From UMGS1696 sp963642885 (GTDB taxonomy: Bacteria; Bacillota; Clostridia; Oscillospirales; CAG-272): DNA of 36,692 nucleotides. Location of the stretch: positions 1 through 36,692 of the forward strand of contig CAVIJI010000017.1 in the NCBI GenBank assembly GCA_963642885.1. The letters run 5' to 3'. A program made the translations under genes and the position numbers. The notes beneath the pieces were generated by a model that saw only the letters and a program-made list of their open reading frames with translations, did not search any database and had not been told where the DNA came from. Of the stretch, positions 1-8,779 are shown in pieces; position 1 is the first letter of the stretch; each line of letters opens with the position of its first letter.

Positions 1-436
1 TTTCGAGGTTGTAGATTTCCTTCTGAAGTGCTGCAACTTCCTTCTTGGGGAGCATATCGAAGGTTCCGTCTTCCTGCATCTTTTCAAGGGAACGAAGTCT
101 CTCGATGGATGTCTTGATGGTCTTATAGTTTGTGAGCATACCGCCGAGCCATCTTACGTTTACATAATACATTCCGCAGCGTTCAGCTTCTTCACGGATT
201 GTATCTGCAGCCTGCTTCTTTGTACCAACAAAGAGTACGTTTCCGCCGTCTTCTGTAATCTGACGAACGAACATATAAGCCTCTTCGAACTTTTTAACGG
301 TCTTGTTGAGGTCGATAATGTATACGCCGTTTCTCTCTGTGAAAATGTATTCAGCCATCTTAGGGTTCCATCTTCTGGTATGATGACCGAAATGTACGCC
401 AGCTTCGAGGAGCTGTTTCATTGAAACGATAGACAT
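1..436 (-). CDS. rpsB: 30S ribosomal protein S2, N-terminal part (cut by window edge)
   Basis: About 145 residues of S2 are visible, starting MSIVSMKQLLEAGVHFGHHT and continuing through RRWNPKMAEYIF, NGVYIIDLNKT, FVGTKKQA and VRWLGGMLTN, all hallmark S2 blocks. The reading frame is open to base 1, so the C-terminal part and stop lie outside the window. The ATG at 436 is preceded at 5-10 nt by a perfect AGGAGG (complement of 446-451), which fixes the start. S2 is a small-subunit protein of the 30S head-body junction. In Firmicutes tsf usually follows, which would be off the left edge. It has its own promoter and a long untranslated leader. Confidence 0.97.
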   Translation of the reverse strand, partial: MSIVSMKQLLEAGVHFGHHTRRWNPKMAEYIFTERNGVYIIDLNKTVKKFEEAYMFVRQITEDGGNVLFVGTKKQAADTIREEAERCGMYYVNVRWLGGMLTNYKTIKTSIERLRSLEKMQEDGTFDMLPKKEVAALQKEIYNLE

Positions 437-659
437 AATAAATGTCCTCCTTCGGTTTTTTCCACCATATTGCATAATACCGCCGCCGGAATTTTACGGG
501 GAATATAATCAAGTTTTCTTTAAAACTTTTTGCCCGTCCACTCGAAAAACGTTATACGGTCTTTATCATCGCAAAACGCATCGTGAATTTGGCACCGTGC
601 GGAATTGATTCCAATATGTGTGTATTTAAGTATTGCGATTGTAACTCGCATACTTTATG
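437..659 (-). promoter_or_regulatory. long 5' leader of rpsB
   Basis: From the predicted transcription start near 652 to the rpsB ATG at 436 there are about 216 untranslated nucleotides. I see no convincing ORF with a ribosome site here. S2 synthesis is autoregulated through its leader in several bacteria, so an RNA element is possible, but I do not recognise a known fold. The 437-839 gap otherwise holds only the rpsB promoter and the upstream gene's terminator. Confidence 0.4.
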
Positions 660-688
660 ATTATACCATAATTCATTATCGCATGCAA
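660..688 (-). promoter_or_regulatory. rpsB promoter, extended -10
   Basis: On the minus strand TTGCAT, a 17-nt spacer ending in TGG, then TATAAT. The TG one base before the -10 makes it an extended -10 promoter. It points at rpsB. Confidence 0.75.
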
Positions 689-789
689 GTTCTTTTTCAT
701 TATTTACATTTAATTTACATTTATTCATACCGCTTCCCGAATCTATACCGCAAGGCATCAAGCATAAAAAATTATAGTATGAACAGCAG

Positions 790-814
790 AAAAGGACCGC
801 ATATGCAGTCCTTT
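790..814 (-). terminator. hairpin after the first lipoprotein gene
   Basis: AAAGGAC and GTCCTTT arms surround a central GCATATGC palindrome, giving an almost continuous stem followed on the minus strand by TTTTCTG. It lies about 25 nt beyond the lipoprotein stop. The U tract is short, so efficiency is uncertain. Confidence 0.6.
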
Positions 815-839
815 CCGTTATCTTAAGTTTTAATCTTAA

Positions 840-2546
840 TTAGGTTTCCGGCGGGTAGAGGTCATCATGCCATGTGCTGTAAATCGATGTTACGGAATTC
901 TCGTTTTCCAAATCGGTAAGCTGTGTGAAAATTTCGTTGGCCTTAACTTCAGCCTTGAATGCAGCTATTGCTTCTTCATATTCCGCATATGTAAGTGCAT
1001 CGAGCTTTTCTTTGTATTCCTTGGAAAGTTCATCAAGCTGAGCCAGGAGATCCTTATTATTGTCGTTGATATAACCGGTAAACTTCATGTAAGGATTGGA
1101 AATAGAATCGATATTCTGCTGCTTACCGTAGTCCCAGTAACTCATGGGAACGCTCTCTCCGGGATATGTCATATAAACGTTACCCGTTGTGAGAAGATCC
1201 ATCTGATAATCGTTGTTGAGGAATCTGATAGTATCCTTTGTGTCCTCATCTTCGTATTCCCAGTTTTCGCCTTCAACGCCATACTGGAGAATTGTTCTTA
1301 TATCAGAGCTTGTATTGATGTATGTGATGATTTCCATTGAACGCTCAAGGCTCTTTGAGTATGAGCTTACGGCAAACATATTGCCATATGCGTCTTCTTC
1401 TGTCATCATCGGCTTTGAGTAAATGTATGTATAGTACTCATCGGCATACTTTTCGGCTACGGTTGCGTCACCGGCAACAACGCCTACCGCAAACTTTTCG
1501 CCTTCATCGATTGTTCCGTCACCTACGTATCCGAGCTCATTGAGTTCCTTCATAGCACCGATTGTATTAACGTAAACATTAACCGCGAAGATGCTCTTCG
1601 GGGAAAGCTTAAGCTTGTATGACATGGTATTAGTAATCTGAGAAGCGAGGATTGACCATTCGCTCTGATCAGTTCCCCAATAAACCATGTTTGCGGGTTC
1701 AACCTCACCGAGAAGCGGAACAACGCCGTCAAGGTTCTGGTTGCCGATATCCTTAATAAAGTCAGTGCACTTAAGGAATGATGTGAGATCATCGGCATTA
1801 TAGTCGTACTGATCTACGAGTTCCTTATTAACAAGGAGATACTGATATTCTCCGACGGGATGGTTGTTGGGAATAGCATATGTACCGCTTACATTCGCAA
1901 GCTCGAGGAATGTCGGATAAATATAGGTCTTCAGTATCTTCGATGTTCCGCTGAGTTCGCTGTCAAGCTGCTGAATATATTCGTTTTCGATATAGGTGTT
2001 GTAATTATCATAGCCCTGAACAAGGAAAATATCAAACTGAGTATCTTCTACCTCAGGATACTGCTTAATAGAAATACCGAGCTCGTTAATAATTGTTTCT
2101 TCTTCGGTTTCAACCGTTTCGGTTGTTTCACCGTCTTCCGCCTCGGTTTCCATTCCGGAAACATCAACGCCCTGAGCCTTCAGAGCCTTGATTTCTTTAC
2201 GTCTCGATTCGGCTGCTTCTTCCTCTTCGAGAATCTTGGTATTGATTGACGCAAGAGTGTCATCGATGTATGTCTGATATTCGTTTTCTGGAACAAGTAT
2301 TAGATCTATCGCAGTATCGTACTTAGCTTGAGTAAGTCTGTTAATAGCGTCCTCAACCTTCTGTGTTGCTTCTTCCGTTGTTCCGGACTTTGTCGGGAGT
2401 GCGAGTGTGAGTGTCATCGACACACGAACCGATTCTTCTGTATCGGCTGTCGCTACTTCTTCTTCCTCAGCACTAGTCGAACATCCGACCAAGCTGCCGG
2501 CTGTCAAGAGAGCTGCGAGCAGGAAACTGGTAAGCTTTTTATTCAT
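840..2546 (-). CDS. extracellular solute-binding lipoprotein (orphan ABC-type receptor)
   Basis: 568 residues. The N-terminus MNKKLTSFLLAALLTAGSL followed by VGCS is a type II signal peptide with lipobox, so the mature protein should be anchored to the outer face of the membrane through Cys. The body resembles family 1 extracellular solute-binding proteins (FDIFLVQGYDNYNTYI, a segment ending in YAIPNN, and WSILASQI segments). An acidic Glu/Thr-rich, coiled-coil-like stretch at about residues 100-165 (EEEEAAESRRKEIKAL and ETTETVETEEET) looks like an insertion. The ATG at 2546 was chosen because AGGAGGA sits 7 nt upstream; an in-frame TTG at 2564 would place that ribosome site inside the gene. 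No permease or ATPase gene is adjacent, so the ligand cannot be inferred. Confidence 0.8.
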   Translation of the reverse strand: MNKKLTSFLLAALLTAGSLVGCSTSAEEEEVATADTEESVRVSMTLTLALPTKSGTTEEATQKVEDAINRLTQAKYDTAIDLILVPENEYQTYIDDTLASINTKILEEEEAAESRRKEIKALKAQGVDVSGMETEAEDGETTETVETEEETIINELGISIKQYPEVEDTQFDIFLVQGYDNYNTYIENEYIQQLDSELSGTSKILKTYIYPTFLELANVSGTYAIPNNHPVGEYQYLLVNKELVDQYDYNADDLTSFLKCTDFIKDIGNQNLDGVVPLLGEVEPANMVYWGTDQSEWSILASQITNTMSYKLKLSPKSIFAVNVYVNTIGAMKELNELGYVGDGTIDEGEKFAVGVVAGDATVAEKYADEYYTYIYSKPMMTEEDAYGNMFAVSSYSKSLERSMEIITYINTSSDIRTILQYGVEGENWEYEDEDTKDTIRFLNNDYQMDLLTTGNVYMTYPGESVPMSYWDYGKQQNIDSISNPYMKFTGYINDNNKDLLAQLDELSKEYKEKLDALTYAEYEEAIAAFKAEVKANEIFTQLTDLENENSVTSIYSTWHDDLYPPET

Positions 2547-2609
2547 TTGGGAATCCTCCTCCAAGATTCTGGGTTTAACCTACATAACGCCCATATTAAT
2601 TCTTATTTT

Positions 2610-2638
2610 ATTGTACACGAAAATCGCCGATATGTCAA
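2610..2638 (-). promoter_or_regulatory. promoter of the first lipoprotein gene
   Basis: Minus strand TTGACA, 17-nt spacer, TACAAT. This leaves a 5' UTR of about 55-60 nt before the ATG at 2546. The surrounding 2547-2820 gap is AT-rich; I see no clear terminator for the upstream sigma-factor gene in it. Confidence 0.8.
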
Positions 2639-2820
2639 GCATTTTTTATATATTTTGTTGTCAATAAAACGCTTTATTAGCTTTTTTACTCTAAATTTAT
2701 GACTTTGCTTTGTAATTATAACACAATTTTCACGGCACTTTTTTGGTGATATTTACGTTTTTTTTGTGGACTTACAACAACAATGATGCCCATAAAATAT
2801 AAATACCATCCAATTTTCCG

Positions 2821-3906
2821 TCAATCGAGATAATCCTTGAGTCTTTTCGAGTGGCTCGAACGTCCGAGTTTTCTCAATGCCTTAGCCTCTATCTGTCTTA
2901 TTCTCTCTCGTGTTATATTAAACTCTTTGCCGACCTCCTCGAGTGTTCTCGTTCTTCCGTCGACAAGTCCGAATCTCAACTTCAGAACCATCTCTTCTCT
3001 CGGTGACAAGGTATGAAGTACTTCACTAAGTTGTTCCTTGAGTATGTTGTACGATGCTTCGTCAACAGGTGTCGGATTTTCATTATCGGGAATAAAATCA
3101 CTTAAATGGCTGTCATCCGCCTCGCCGATCGGAGTTTCCAGCGATACCGGATCCTGCGATATCTTCATGATTTCTCTTACTTTTTCGGCATTCATACCGA
3201 TATCGGCCGCTATCTCCTCGGATGTCGCTTCCCTTCCGTATTCCTGAAGAAGCTGACGTTGACTCTTTGAAACCTTATGTATCGTTTCCACCATATGAAC
3301 CGGTATTCTTATGGTTCTCGATTGATCCGCAATCGCGCGGCTTATAGCCTGACGAATCCACCATGTGGCGTACGTCGAGAATTTATATCCCTTTGTGTAG
3401 TCGAATTTCTCGACAGCCTTCATAAGTCCGAGATTACCTTCCTGTATAAGGTCGAGAAATACCAAACCTTTTCCCATATATCGTTTCGCTATGCTGACAA
3501 CAAGACGCAGATTCGATTCTATGAGAATATTTTTTGATTCTTCATCACCTTCATACATTTTTTTCGCAAGGCTTGTTTCGGTTTCCGAGTCCAGAAGCGG
3601 GATTAAACCTATTTCCTTGAGATACATTCTGACCGGGTCTTCCACGGGGAGTCCTTCCTGCGCCAGAATTTTCGTCATTTCCTCCGCAGTACTGAACCTA
3701 TTGACATCATTGCTTATTTCGTTTAATTCTTCGGGATCGATAAGATCGATAATGTCCTGTCCGTTTTTTTCATACTGCTCGTATTCAGTTTCAAGATCTT
3801 CCTTAATCTCTCCGATATTGTCATCGAACTTTTCATCTGCGGCAAAAATTTCATCCTCGCCGCCGATAATTTTGTCGATGTTACTCTCGGAATTCTTTTT
3901 ACTCAT
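2821..3906 (-). CDS. second RpoD-type primary sigma factor (sigma-70), lacks region 1.1
   Basis: 361 residues. After an acidic, non-conserved N-terminus (about 1-80) come region 1.2 (EDPVRMYLKEIGLIPLL), region 2 with NLRLVVSIAKRYMGKG, LDLIQEGNLGLMKAVEKFD and YKFSTYATWWIRQAISRA, region 3 and region 4 (LSPREEMVLKLRFGL, then the helix-turn-helix LEEVGKEFNITRERIRQIEA). Promoter-contacting segments are nearly identical to those of the neighbouring gene at 3981-5105, so this is a paralogue rather than an alternative sigma factor of another class. Region 1.1 cannot be recognised. GGAGGAG lies just before the ATG at 3906. It is the last gene of the dgt-dnaG-rpoD operon and could be co-transcribed or read from an unrecognised promoter. 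Confidence 0.93.
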   Translation of the reverse strand: MSKKNSESNIDKIIGGEDEIFAADEKFDDNIGEIKEDLETEYEQYEKNGQDIIDLIDPEELNEISNDVNRFSTAEEMTKILAQEGLPVEDPVRMYLKEIGLIPLLDSETETSLAKKMYEGDEESKNILIESNLRLVVSIAKRYMGKGLVFLDLIQEGNLGLMKAVEKFDYTKGYKFSTYATWWIRQAISRAIADQSRTIRIPVHMVETIHKVSKSQRQLLQEYGREATSEEIAADIGMNAEKVREIMKISQDPVSLETPIGEADDSHLSDFIPDNENPTPVDEASYNILKEQLSEVLHTLSPREEMVLKLRFGLVDGRTRTLEEVGKEFNITRERIRQIEAKALRKLGRSSHSKRLKDYLD

Positions 3907-3946
3907 TATTCTCCTCCGTTTCGCTCCGTCGTTGTCGGCGGTCTAT

Positions 3947-3958
3947 TTAACGCATTCA
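3947..3958 (-). other. two-codon mini-ORF with strong Shine-Dalgarno between the sigma genes
   Basis: On the minus strand GGAGGAG is followed after TGA by ATG CGT TAA (3955-3947), a Met-Arg-stop ORF inside the 74-nt spacer. A GTG overlapping the same ribosome site opens a 17-codon frame whose TAA overlaps the ATG of the downstream sigma gene. This may be a relic or a translational-coupling device; nothing proves translation. Confidence 0.25.
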
Positions 3959-3980
3959 CTCCTCCGAATGATTATTTTCA

Positions 3981-5105
3981 TCAGTTTACGTCGTTAAGGA
4001 ATCCTTTGAGCGGTTTCGATCTGCTTTGATGTCTGAGCTTTCTGAGTGCCTTTGCCTCTATCTGACGTATTCTCTCACGTGTTATATTAAATTCCTTACC
4101 GACTTCTTCAAGTGTTCTCGTTCTTCCGTCTTCAAGGCCGAAACGGAGTTTTATTACCATTTCCTCTCTGGGTGTTAATGTGTGAAGAACTTTATCAAGC
4201 TGTTCTCTCAGAAGCTGATACGATACTGCCTCCGCAGGTGTGGGAGAGGAATCATCGGGAATGAAGTCGCCGAGATGGCTGTCATCTTCTTCACCTATAG
4301 GTGTTTCGAGCGACACCGGGTCTTGGGATGCCTTCATGATTTCTCTTACTTTATCTGCGCTCATACCGAGTTTTTCCGCTATTTCATCCGTGGTAGGCTC
4401 TCTTCCGTATTCCTGAAGCAGTTGACGTGATGCACGTGACACGCGATGTATCGTTTCAACCATGTGAACCGGTATACGTATTGTTCTCGCCTGGTCGGCT
4501 ATGGCTCTCGTTATCGCCTGACGAATCCACCATGTGGCATATGTCGAGAATTTATATCCTTTTGTATGGTCGAATTTATCAACTGCTTTCATCAAGCCGA
4601 GATTTCCTTCCTGAATAAGGTCAAGGAAATACATACCTCTGCCGACGTGCTTTTTCGCGATGCTTACAACAAGTCTGAGGTTAGCCTCGACAAGCTCATC
4701 CTTTGCGGCTTGGTCGCCGAGAGCTATTCTTTCCGCAAGATACGCCTCTCTTTCGGGATCGAGCAGCGGTATCTTACCGATATCCTTCAGATACATTCTT
4801 ACAGGGTCATCTATCGCCACTCCGTCCTCGGCAAGGAATTTGTCGATATCCTCACTGTCCTCAAGCTCTTCATCGGGATCACTTACAACATCATAGCTTG
4901 CGGTTTCACCGCTTTCATCACTGTTTTCCATATAGTTGGTAATCTCGATCCCGCTTCCCTCGAGAGCTTCGTAAACCTTATCTATCTGATCTACTTCGTA
5001 ACCGGAATACTCAAGTGCTTCCATAATATCGTTATTGGAGAGCGAGCCTTGATTCTTTCCTTTTTCGATCAATCCCTGCACATCAACTTTTTTCTTGTTT
5101 TCCAT
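3981..5105 (-). CDS. rpoD: primary RNA polymerase sigma factor RpoD/SigA
   Basis: 374 residues, the usual size for a Gram-positive SigA. The N-terminus (VDVQGLIEKGKNQGSLSNND, about residues 7-55) matches SigA region 1.1. Region 1.2 (DDPVRMYLKDIGKIPLLDPE), region 2 (NLRLVVSIAKKHVGRGMYFL, LIQEGNLGLMKAVDKFD, STYATWWIRQAITRAIA), region 3 (RQLLQEYGREPTTDEIAEKL) and region 4 (TPREEMVIKLRFGLEDG and the EEVGKEFNITRERIRQIEAK helix-turn-helix) follow in order. It directs core polymerase to TTGACA/TATAAT promoters, of which this window has many. GAGGTT precedes the ATG at 5105. It follows dnaG by 29 nt, the classical macromolecular-synthesis arrangement. Confidence 0.97.
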   Translation of the reverse strand: MENKKKVDVQGLIEKGKNQGSLSNNDIMEALEYSGYEVDQIDKVYEALEGSGIEITNYMENSDESGETASYDVVSDPDEELEDSEDIDKFLAEDGVAIDDPVRMYLKDIGKIPLLDPEREAYLAERIALGDQAAKDELVEANLRLVVSIAKKHVGRGMYFLDLIQEGNLGLMKAVDKFDHTKGYKFSTYATWWIRQAITRAIADQARTIRIPVHMVETIHRVSRASRQLLQEYGREPTTDEIAEKLGMSADKVREIMKASQDPVSLETPIGEEDDSHLGDFIPDDSSPTPAEAVSYQLLREQLDKVLHTLTPREEMVIKLRFGLEDGRTRTLEEVGKEFNITRERIRQIEAKALRKLRHQSRSKPLKGFLNDVN

Positions 5106-5134
5106 CGATAAACCTCATATTTGGTGAAAAATAT

Positions 5135-6895
5135 TTATTGATTATTAGGCTTTGTGATGTTTCGTTTTTTCGCGATAATATCTTCCAAAGTCATTTTGCT
5201 TTCGTCTTTTTTCGTGTCTCGCAGTGCTCTGACATATGTGTCGAAAACACTGTCGTCGTTTATTTTCAACTCATTACGTTTTGCTATCATTCCGAATACA
5301 CGCGAAACCTCATCCTGTGTGAAGTTTTCGTTAAGCATTCCGATGTTAAAACCGCCTTCATCCGTATTTTCCTTTAAATACGAAAAAACTTTCCTTGCCA
5401 GCTCCGTTGTAAAATCGTCATCTGTCAATACTTTCCCGTCGACTTCACGATTCATATAGTCCTTACTTATAAGAAGCATTCCGAGAATCTCTTCTTCAAT
5501 CCGACCTGCTTTGGGATTTTTCGCATAGTCGGGATTAACCCTGATATCCGTTCCAAGTGTTGTGCGAATTAATTCTCCTCGACGTTTTTTATCGTTTTCC
5601 CGTGTGTTGCGGCGCCGTTTTGCTTCGACATCGTTTCTTATACTTGCGAAATCGATTTTAAATTCGGATGATGCCTTGTTAATATATATTTCCCTCTCCA
5701 CACTCGAATATATGTCCGCAATATATGATGTCACCTCTCCGAGAGCTTTGATCCTGTCCTCGTCTGTGTCTGTTCGGTATTTTGCTTTGATTTCATCGAG
5801 CTTAAAATCGAATTTGCCTCGGCTTCCCTCAAGAAGCTTTTTAAACTCGGATGCTCCGTATTTTTTAATGAATTCGTCGGGATCCTTAGCCCCGGTTATT
5901 TTCAGTACCTTCGCTTCGATGCCGACCGTATCCAAAATACCGATCGCGCGATCGGTCGCTTTTTGTCCTGCGTCGTCGCTGTCGTATGAAAGAATTACCT
6001 TATCGGTATATTTCTTCAGTATTCTTGCCTGCTCGGATGTAAAAGCGGTTCCGAGCGATGCGACAGCCATTCCGAATCCTGCGGCATGCATTGCTATAAC
6101 ATCCATATAGCCTTCGCAAAGTATAAAATAACCTTCCTTGGTATTTTTCGCGTAATTCAATGCATACAAATTCTTGGTTTTCTTAAATGCGGGTGTATCC
6201 GAAGTATTAAGATACTTTCTGTCGGATTTCGCAGAATCGATAATACGCCCGCCGAATGCTATGATGTTACCCGATACATCGATTATGGGAAACATTACCC
6301 GCCCGCGAAAGTAATCGTAATAACCGTCGTTTCCTTTTCCGCCGAGATATGCCGTTCTTATTTCTTCTTCCTTAAAACCGAGCGAAAGCAAATGCCTGAT
6401 AAGATTATTGCCTCTCTCGGGAGAGTACCCCAGACCGAATCTTTTTATCGTGGCCTGTGACAGCTGTCTTTCAGCCAGATATTGTCTTCCGGGAGCTCCC
6501 TGCTTCTCATCGAAAAGCACAGCCCTATAGAATTTGGCCGCTTCGAGATTCATTGCGATAACTCTCGATCTTGTCGGACCTTTGGATTGATTGTCATTAA
6601 CGTCAAATTCGGGTAAATCTATTCCCGCCCTTTTTGCGAGTGCCTCAACCGCCGATACGTAGTCGAGATTTTCCGCCCGCATTACAAATGATATTACATC
6701 ACCCGCCGCACCGCAGCCGAAACAGTAAAAGCTCTGTGTTGCCGGATATACGGTGAAAGACGGCGTTTTTTCGCTGTGAAACGGACAAAGCCCCTTGAGA
6801 TTACTGCCTGCTCTCTTCAAAGTCACATATGAAGATATAACACTCTCTATATCACATCGGTATCTTATATCTTCGATAATACTCGAGGGAATCAT
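5135..6895 (-). CDS. dnaG: DNA primase DnaG
   Basis: 586 residues, typical length. A CHC2 zinc finger occupies about residues 37-65 (CPFH at 37-40 and CFGC at 58-61). The primase core includes FGLGYSPE, YYDYFRGRVMFPI and FGGRIID. The Toprim catalytic site is seen in ILCEGYMDVIAMHAAGF (metal-binding Glu) and LSYDSDDAGQKATDRA (Asp pair). The C-terminal third, less conserved, corresponds to the helicase-binding region. It makes RNA primers on single-stranded DNA at the replication fork in partnership with DnaB helicase. AAGGAGG precedes the ATG at 6895. It lies 18 nt after dgt and 29 nt before rpoD, so co-transcription is likely. Confidence 0.98.
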   Translation of the reverse strand: MIPSSIIEDIRYRCDIESVISSYVTLKRAGSNLKGLCPFHSEKTPSFTVYPATQSFYCFGCGAAGDVISFVMRAENLDYVSAVEALAKRAGIDLPEFDVNDNQSKGPTRSRVIAMNLEAAKFYRAVLFDEKQGAPGRQYLAERQLSQATIKRFGLGYSPERGNNLIRHLLSLGFKEEEIRTAYLGGKGNDGYYDYFRGRVMFPIIDVSGNIIAFGGRIIDSAKSDRKYLNTSDTPAFKKTKNLYALNYAKNTKEGYFILCEGYMDVIAMHAAGFGMAVASLGTAFTSEQARILKKYTDKVILSYDSDDAGQKATDRAIGILDTVGIEAKVLKITGAKDPDEFIKKYGASEFKKLLEGSRGKFDFKLDEIKAKYRTDTDEDRIKALGEVTSYIADIYSSVEREIYINKASSEFKIDFASIRNDVEAKRRRNTRENDKKRRGELIRTTLGTDIRVNPDYAKNPKAGRIEEEILGMLLISKDYMNREVDGKVLTDDDFTTELARKVFSYLKENTDEGGFNIGMLNENFTQDEVSRVFGMIAKRNELKINDDSVFDTYVRALRDTKKDESKMTLEDIIAKKRNITKPNNQ

Positions 6896-6913
6896 CCGCC
6901 AACCTCCTTGTTA

Positions 6914-7927
6914 TCACTCCCATACATGCGGTATAAACAATTCCTTATACAACTCTATCGCATATCTGTCCGTCATTCCCGCAACATAATCGCAAACGCA
7001 TCTTTCGACTGTTTCTTCTCTTGTGTTGTTGTAATAAAATTCGGGCATTTTTTCGGGATATTTACAAAAATATCCGAAAAGCTGCTTCAGCATTCCGACT
7101 GCCTTCTGTTCTTCCTTTTTGGCCGCGGAATTAAAATAAACTCTCTCGAAAAGAAAACTGCGAAGTTTATCGGTAGCGGCTCCTATCTCGGGTGTCATGC
7201 GTATATCGTCAAGCTCACGGCTTCCTTCGATAACCGATGTAACCATCGTGTTAATTCTGTTGCTGTGCGTACAGCCCAACACATCCGAAAGCTCATTCGG
7301 TATATCGCTTTCGCTGATAATTCCTCCGCGTACCGCGTCATCAATATCGTGGTTGATATACGCTATTCTGTCCGCGTATTTGATTATTATACCTTCGAGA
7401 GTGGACGCCTTATTATCACCCGAATGATTCACGATACCGTCGCGAACCTCCCATGTGAGATTTAAACCCGCTCCGTTATTTTCGAGCTTTTCAACCACAC
7501 GCAGGCTCTGTTTGTAATGAGTGAATTCGGGTGAAAAGCACTCCTGCATAACGCTCTCGCCTGTATGACCGAACGGTGTATGACCGAGATCATGACCGAG
7601 CGCCGCAGCCTCGCATAAATCCTCGTTAAGCATAAGAGCACGCGCAATTATCCTTGCGATTTGAGCAACCTCCAGCGTATGTGTAAGCCTTGTCCTGTAA
7701 TGTTCGTCAGACGGAAAGAAAAAGACCTGAGTCTTATGCATCAGCCGCCTGAAGGATTTGCAATGGAGAATTCTGTCTCGGTCTCGTTGAAACTCCGTCC
7801 TGTTTACACACTCCTCTATCGGCTTATCTCTGCCCTTTGAGTTCTCACATAAACAAGCTCTCGGCGAAAGAGAATTTCTTTCTCTTTCATAAAAGATTTC
7901 ACGTACACTTTTCGGCCCTTCGTTCAA
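6914..7927 (-). CDS. dgt: deoxyguanosinetriphosphate triphosphohydrolase-like HD-domain protein
   Basis: 337 residues. HD-superfamily metal ligands are visible as RTRLTHTLEVAQIA (His83) and GHDLGHTPFGHTGE (His112-Asp113), with a further IIIKYADRIAYINHDIDDA block, as in dGTPase-like proteins. These cleave dNTPs to deoxynucleosides and triphosphate; the true substrate of the Gram-positive members is often not dGTP alone. The start is a TTG at 7927, supported by AAGGGGA about 7 nt upstream; no in-frame ATG lies near. First gene of the dgt-dnaG-rpoD-rpoD2 operon. Confidence 0.92.
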   Translation of the reverse strand: MNEGPKSVREIFYERERNSLSPRACLCENSKGRDKPIEECVNRTEFQRDRDRILHCKSFRRLMHKTQVFFFPSDEHYRTRLTHTLEVAQIARIIARALMLNEDLCEAAALGHDLGHTPFGHTGESVMQECFSPEFTHYKQSLRVVEKLENNGAGLNLTWEVRDGIVNHSGDNKASTLEGIIIKYADRIAYINHDIDDAVRGGIISESDIPNELSDVLGCTHSNRINTMVTSVIEGSRELDDIRMTPEIGAATDKLRSFLFERVYFNSAAKKEEQKAVGMLKQLFGYFCKYPEKMPEFYYNNTREETVERCVCDYVAGMTDRYAIELYKELFIPHVWE

Positions 7928-7993
7928 TATTCCATCCCCTTAAAAATACAATTTCGAGCGGAAACAACCGGATTTAACAGTAAGTGCGACTTC

Positions 7994-8028
7994 AAAAAAC
8001 CGTCCTGCACATTCGCAATATCGGTTTT
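7994..8028 (-). terminator. terminator after the YigZ-family gene
   Basis: Minus strand AAAACCG and CGGTTTT arms with an internal loop of about 19 nt, followed by a run of six U. It lies about 50 nt past the stop of the gene at 8077-8775 and before the dgt operon. Confidence 0.6.
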
Positions 8029-8076
8029 CTATTAATATACGCAAAAAAACGGTTTTTTACTTTTTTTACGGTAAAT

Positions 8077-8775
8077 TTATTTCTTACTTGCCGCTCTTTC
8101 TTCACTGCCCACTATCAAAGTCGACCCTTTTCCGTATGTCAGCTCGGATACCAAATCAATCAGCTCGCTTGTTCTCGTTTTTTCAATCGCGGATATAAGC
8201 GAAACATTTTCTCCGAATTCGCAATTTTCCTCGGTAGCTCCTATTTTCTCAAGCGCCACCGTCAATTTTTGATAATCGGAATATGAAACCGTCATCTTAA
8301 TTAGACTGTACTCTTCGTAAACGGCGAAGCCCGCGGCATCAACCGCGGATTTCGCCGACGCCGTATATGCTCTGACCAATCCGCCCGCTCCCAAGAGTAT
8401 CCCTCCGAAATACCGCGTAACTACCACAATCAAATCGGTGGCAGATGACATTTTCAGTACATTCAGTATGGGAACGCCTGCGGTTCCAGATGGTTCCCCG
8501 TCGTCGGAGTATCTCGCTATGGCACCGAAATTTAACATATAGGCATAACAATTATGTGTTGCATCGTGATATTCACGCCTTTTCGATTCTATAAACAACC
8601 GTGCCTCTTCTTCGTTCTTTATCGGTGCGGCATGTCCGATAAAAACAGATTTCTTTTCCTCTGTTTCAACGGAAACATTATTTGCCAGCGTAATTCTCTT
8701 TTTAGGCAGCTCTATCTCCTGATTTTTAGAAACATCACTTTTCTTTTTCATTTCACTATAAACAATAACACACAT
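8077..8775 (-). CDS. yigZ: YigZ / IMPACT family protein
   Basis: 232 residues. The conserved IMPACT N-terminal domain is clear: KKSVFIGHAAPIKNEEEA, ESKRREYHDATHNCYAYML, RYSDDGEPSGTAGVPIL and VVVTRYFGGILLGAGGLVRA. A smaller C-terminal ferredoxin-like domain follows. The family is linked by structure and eukaryotic homologues to translation regulation and ribosome binding; the bacterial function is unsettled. The start is uncertain. The ATG at 8775 has no good ribosome site and sits 4 nt after a palindrome; an ATG at 8751 (MKKKSDVSK) is an alternative, giving 224 residues. The first ~30 residues are not conserved. Confidence 0.9.
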   Translation of the reverse strand: MCVIVYSEMKKKSDVSKNQEIELPKKRITLANNVSVETEEKKSVFIGHAAPIKNEEEARLFIESKRREYHDATHNCYAYMLNFGAIARYSDDGEPSGTAGVPILNVLKMSSATDLIVVVTRYFGGILLGAGGLVRAYTASAKSAVDAAGFAVYEEYSLIKMTVSYSDYQKLTVALEKIGATEENCEFGENVSLISAIEKTRTSELIDLVSELTYGKGSTLIVGSEERAASKK

Positions 8776-8779
8776 TTTC

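Noticed and set aside
552..826. Short ORFs in the rpsB leader region on both strands
   Set aside because: No ribosome site; they overlap the rpsB promoter and the lipoprotein terminator.
4446..5111. 221-codon ORF opposite rpoD
   Set aside because: Antisense shadow of RpoD region 1-2.
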